Source: JALEFZ01 sp039817415 (GTDB lineage: Bacteria; Bacteroidota; Bacteroidia; J057). Taken from it: DNA of 64,000 nucleotides. The DNA lies in contig JBCBVV010000022.1 of the NCBI GenBank assembly GCA_039817415.1, positions 1 to 64,000 of the forward strand, written 5' to 3'. Position numbers and translations under genes: made by a program. The notes under the pieces were generated by a model. The model was not told where the DNA came from. It made no database searches and saw only the letters and a program-made list of their open reading frames with translations. Positions 62,686-64,000 of the stretch are shown here, piece after piece; position 1 is the stretch's first letter, and the number at the start of each line of letters is the position of its first letter.

Positions 62686-62942
62686 GTAATGTGAATTTCT
62701 TCTGTGTGTTGAACCTTAGTTTTTCTGTTGAGTCAATTTCGCTTTTGTATCGAAAAGATACAACCGTGTTTGATGACGTAACTATGGATAAGCGAACTTA
62801 CAATGAGGATTTCTCATTTGCGAATTATGAAGCGAAAATTCGCAAAGCTTAATCCATGGGTGTAGTTAGGTTCCTGCCTGTAAAAGCAAGGTGTAAGGCG
62901 CCTTGTTGAGACCGCAAGAATCGTAAAATTACCCCTTAATAT
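62686..62942. other. upstream region of aconitase
   Basis: This gap should hold the aconitase promoter, read on the minus strand. Apart from the inverted repeat at 62745-62763 and the hairpin that follows at 62943, I see no clear -33/-7 pair or further gene. Confidence 0.4.
62745..62763. promoter_or_regulatory. 7-bp inverted repeat upstream of aconitase
   Basis: TTGTATC (62745-62751) and GATACAA (62757-62763) are inverted copies 5 nt apart, 60 bp before the aconitase ATG. Such symmetry at this distance fits an operator for a dimeric regulator, or a small hairpin in the leader. Confidence 0.35.
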
Positions 62943-62976
62943 AAAGAACAAAGGTCATCCCTAAGAATGACCTTTG
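62943..62976 (-). terminator. terminator of the small membrane protein gene
   Basis: A perfect 10-bp stem (62949-62958 with 62967-62976, 8-nt loop) is followed on the minus strand by a T-rich stretch. It is 24 bp past the stop at 63000. Confidence 0.7.
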
Positions 62977-62999
62977 CCAGAAAGATTGCGCCATTGGTT

Positions 63000-63500
63000 T
63001 TATCCAAATAAGGCGTTAAAAAAATCACTAAACGCACCACCTACTACCAATAGAATGGAACCAGCGAGTGCCAATAGATTGGCAATGAAAGCGAGAGCTA
63101 TTTTTCCATTGTCTCCTTTCTTCTTGTTCTCTTTTGGCAGAAAGGCGGCAATAATGGTTAGGATGAGCGCTGCTATACTGATCCAAAACATGACAATTCC
63201 GAAGGTAAGTGAAACGACGAGGGTATTGGATAAAATAAGAAGCCCGATAAAGGTAGCTGCTACGCCAAGAAGTCCAATTATCAAAACTGGGGCAGCCAAT
63301 GGATTCCCTTCTTTGATCCTTTTCTTCATTTTTCGGATCGTTTTCGCCAATTGCCATTTTTCTTTCAAACTGCTTTTGTGAGGCTTGATACGGGTCTGCA
63401 GGCTTACGGCAGTTGAATCGATTACGCTTTCTGTTCCTATCTGACCCGCGAATAGGCAAGTGCTAGAGAGCAAGAGTAGACTAAGTATGATGTTTTTCAT
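63000..63500 (-). CDS. small membrane protein, unknown function, 166 aa
   Basis: A signal peptide (about 1-18, ending C-L-F-A-G) precedes a basic region (about 35-65, with K-M-K-K-R-I-K). Three hydrophobic helices follow, near 68-88, 93-117 and 132-158, and the last is rich in Gly, Leu and Val. The layout suggests an inner-membrane protein of unknown role. It has its own terminator. Confidence 0.7.
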   Translation of the reverse strand: MKNIILSLLLLSSTCLFAGQIGTESVIDSTAVSLQTRIKPHKSSLKEKWQLAKTIRKMKKRIKEGNPLAAPVLIIGLLGVAATFIGLLILSNTLVVSLTFGIVMFWISIAALILTIIAAFLPKENKKKGDNGKIALAFIANLLALAGSILLVVGGAFSDFFNALFG

Positions 63501-63612
63501 TGTAGTAGGATGTAAAGTAGTGTTGGGGATAAACTTTCTGTGTTATCCCTAGCATCAAAGTGCTTATATCCCAGCAAGATATAAATTCCTGACCAATCCT
63601 TCGATTTTCGTT

Positions 63613-63864
63613 TTAAATGAAGTTCGCCAACAACACCACAAACCCGACAAATGCGGCGAATAACCCAATGGCCAATCTACTCAGGAGAAGGGCTAATGAG
63701 TTTTTCTTTTTGACTTTTTCAGAAACTTTTGGGGCTTCGGGATTTTTCTTCTCTCTATTCTTCCTGCCAATCTATGAAATGATTCCTGCCAAGAAGCCTA
63801 GGATTACCATAAAGGCAGCAGGATAACCAAGCCAGTACCGAACAGGAGAATAATGATAAGTATC
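63613..63864 (-). pseudogene. possible broken small membrane-protein gene
   Basis: One minus-strand frame encodes about 30 residues, ending in a hydrophobic helix (A-F-M-V-I-L-G-F-L-A-G-I-I-S), then an in-frame TAG at 63772-63774, then a basic linker (N-R-E-K-K-N ... V-K-K-K-N) and a second hydrophobic helix (L-A-I-G-L-F-A-A-F-V-G-F) up to the TAA at 63613-63615. Helix, basic linker, helix is protein-like, so a nonsense mutation or a sequencing error may have split it. No start codon is obvious. The plus-strand frame over the same bases looks like its mirror. Confidence 0.3.
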
Positions 63865-63914
63865 CTAATCGTGGGGTGGAATATGGTCGTTTTTTGTAGG
63901 GAAAAGGTAAGGGG

Positions 63915-63953
63915 AAAAAAATGTCCCCGCTTAACACAGCGGGGCATTTTTTT
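63915..63953. terminator. terminator near the right edge
   Basis: CCCCGC (63925-63930) pairs with GCGGGG (63939-63944), flanked by A and T runs that also pair across a single bulge. It works on either strand and probably ends a minus-strand gene entering from the right. Confidence 0.8.
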
Positions 63954-63970
63954 CAAGTAATTGACTTCCT

Positions 63971-64000
63971 TTAAGGCAAAGGAATCTCACAAAAGCTGAA
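63971..64000 (-). CDS. possible 3' end of a gene beyond the window
   Basis: A minus-strand frame entering at 64000 runs for nine codons (F-S-F-C-E-I-P-L-P) to a TAA at 63971-63973, 18 bp before the hairpin at 63915-63953. A stop followed by a strong terminator is what a gene end would look like, but nine codons cannot identify it. Confidence 0.35.
   Translation of the reverse strand, partial: FSFCEIPLP

Overview
The window is chromosomal DNA from a member of the Bacteroidota, probably Saprospiria or a related free-living lineage. This rests on four things: type IX secretion C-terminal sorting domains at three loci, promoters of the TTG / TAnnTTTG kind, families typical of the phylum (putative porin, 2TM domain, DUF72, DUF445, a mitochondrial-type aconitase), and few Shine-Dalgarno-like starts. 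I see no rRNA, tRNA, insertion sequence, phage or CRISPR array. About 55 protein genes fill the window, in short operons separated by clear hairpin terminators.

Region by region. 0-7.3 kb: a small conserved protein, a zinc alcohol dehydrogenase, a protein with a long ER/K helix, a lipoprotein, purB and an MsbA-like ABC exporter. 7.6-15.3 kb: a secreted thioredoxin, an HAD hydrolase with a T9SS-sorted PKD protein, a heterodisulfide-reductase-like Fe-S pair, a 2TM protein and a DUF72 protein. 15.4-24.5 kb: OmpA-like lipoprotein, RND/MMPL transporter and biotin carrier on the minus strand, then M42 peptidase, purine nucleoside phosphorylase and a putative porin on the plus strand. A related ~85-bp intergenic element lies on each side of this block, in opposite orientation.

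23.9-29.1 kb is the most unusual part. It is a minus-strand cluster of five predicted genes: two 282-residue secreted paralogues that flank a secreted protein with propeller-like repeats and a caspase-fold-like His/Cys domain, then a small secreted protein and a protein made of four exact 31-residue repeats with a coiled-coil tail. I recognise no described system here and flag it as the best candidate for one.

29.2-43.5 kb is mostly housekeeping and repair: NFACT/RqcH-like protein, tsaB, DUF445 protein, gapA, rsfS, queA, a DUF255 thioredoxin-domain protein, a CpcT/CpeT-like lipoprotein, a three-domain Ada protein, DinB-fold protein and a secreted thioredoxin. 43.7-48.1 kb holds two tandem glycine-rich T9SS-sorted surface proteins. 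48.2-54.4 kb is a minus-strand run with two unknowns, a TRM11-like methyltransferase, a lipoprotein, a ClbS/DfsB-like protein, a cytochrome c, an NAD(P)-binding protein and an AraC-type regulator. 54.5-63.5 kb has ilvA, a membrane-spanning LuxR-type regulator, a secreted protein, an unknown, a class V aminotransferase-fold enzyme, aconitase and a small membrane protein. The right edge has a terminator, probably the last codons of a gene beyond the window, and what looks like a broken small membrane-protein gene.
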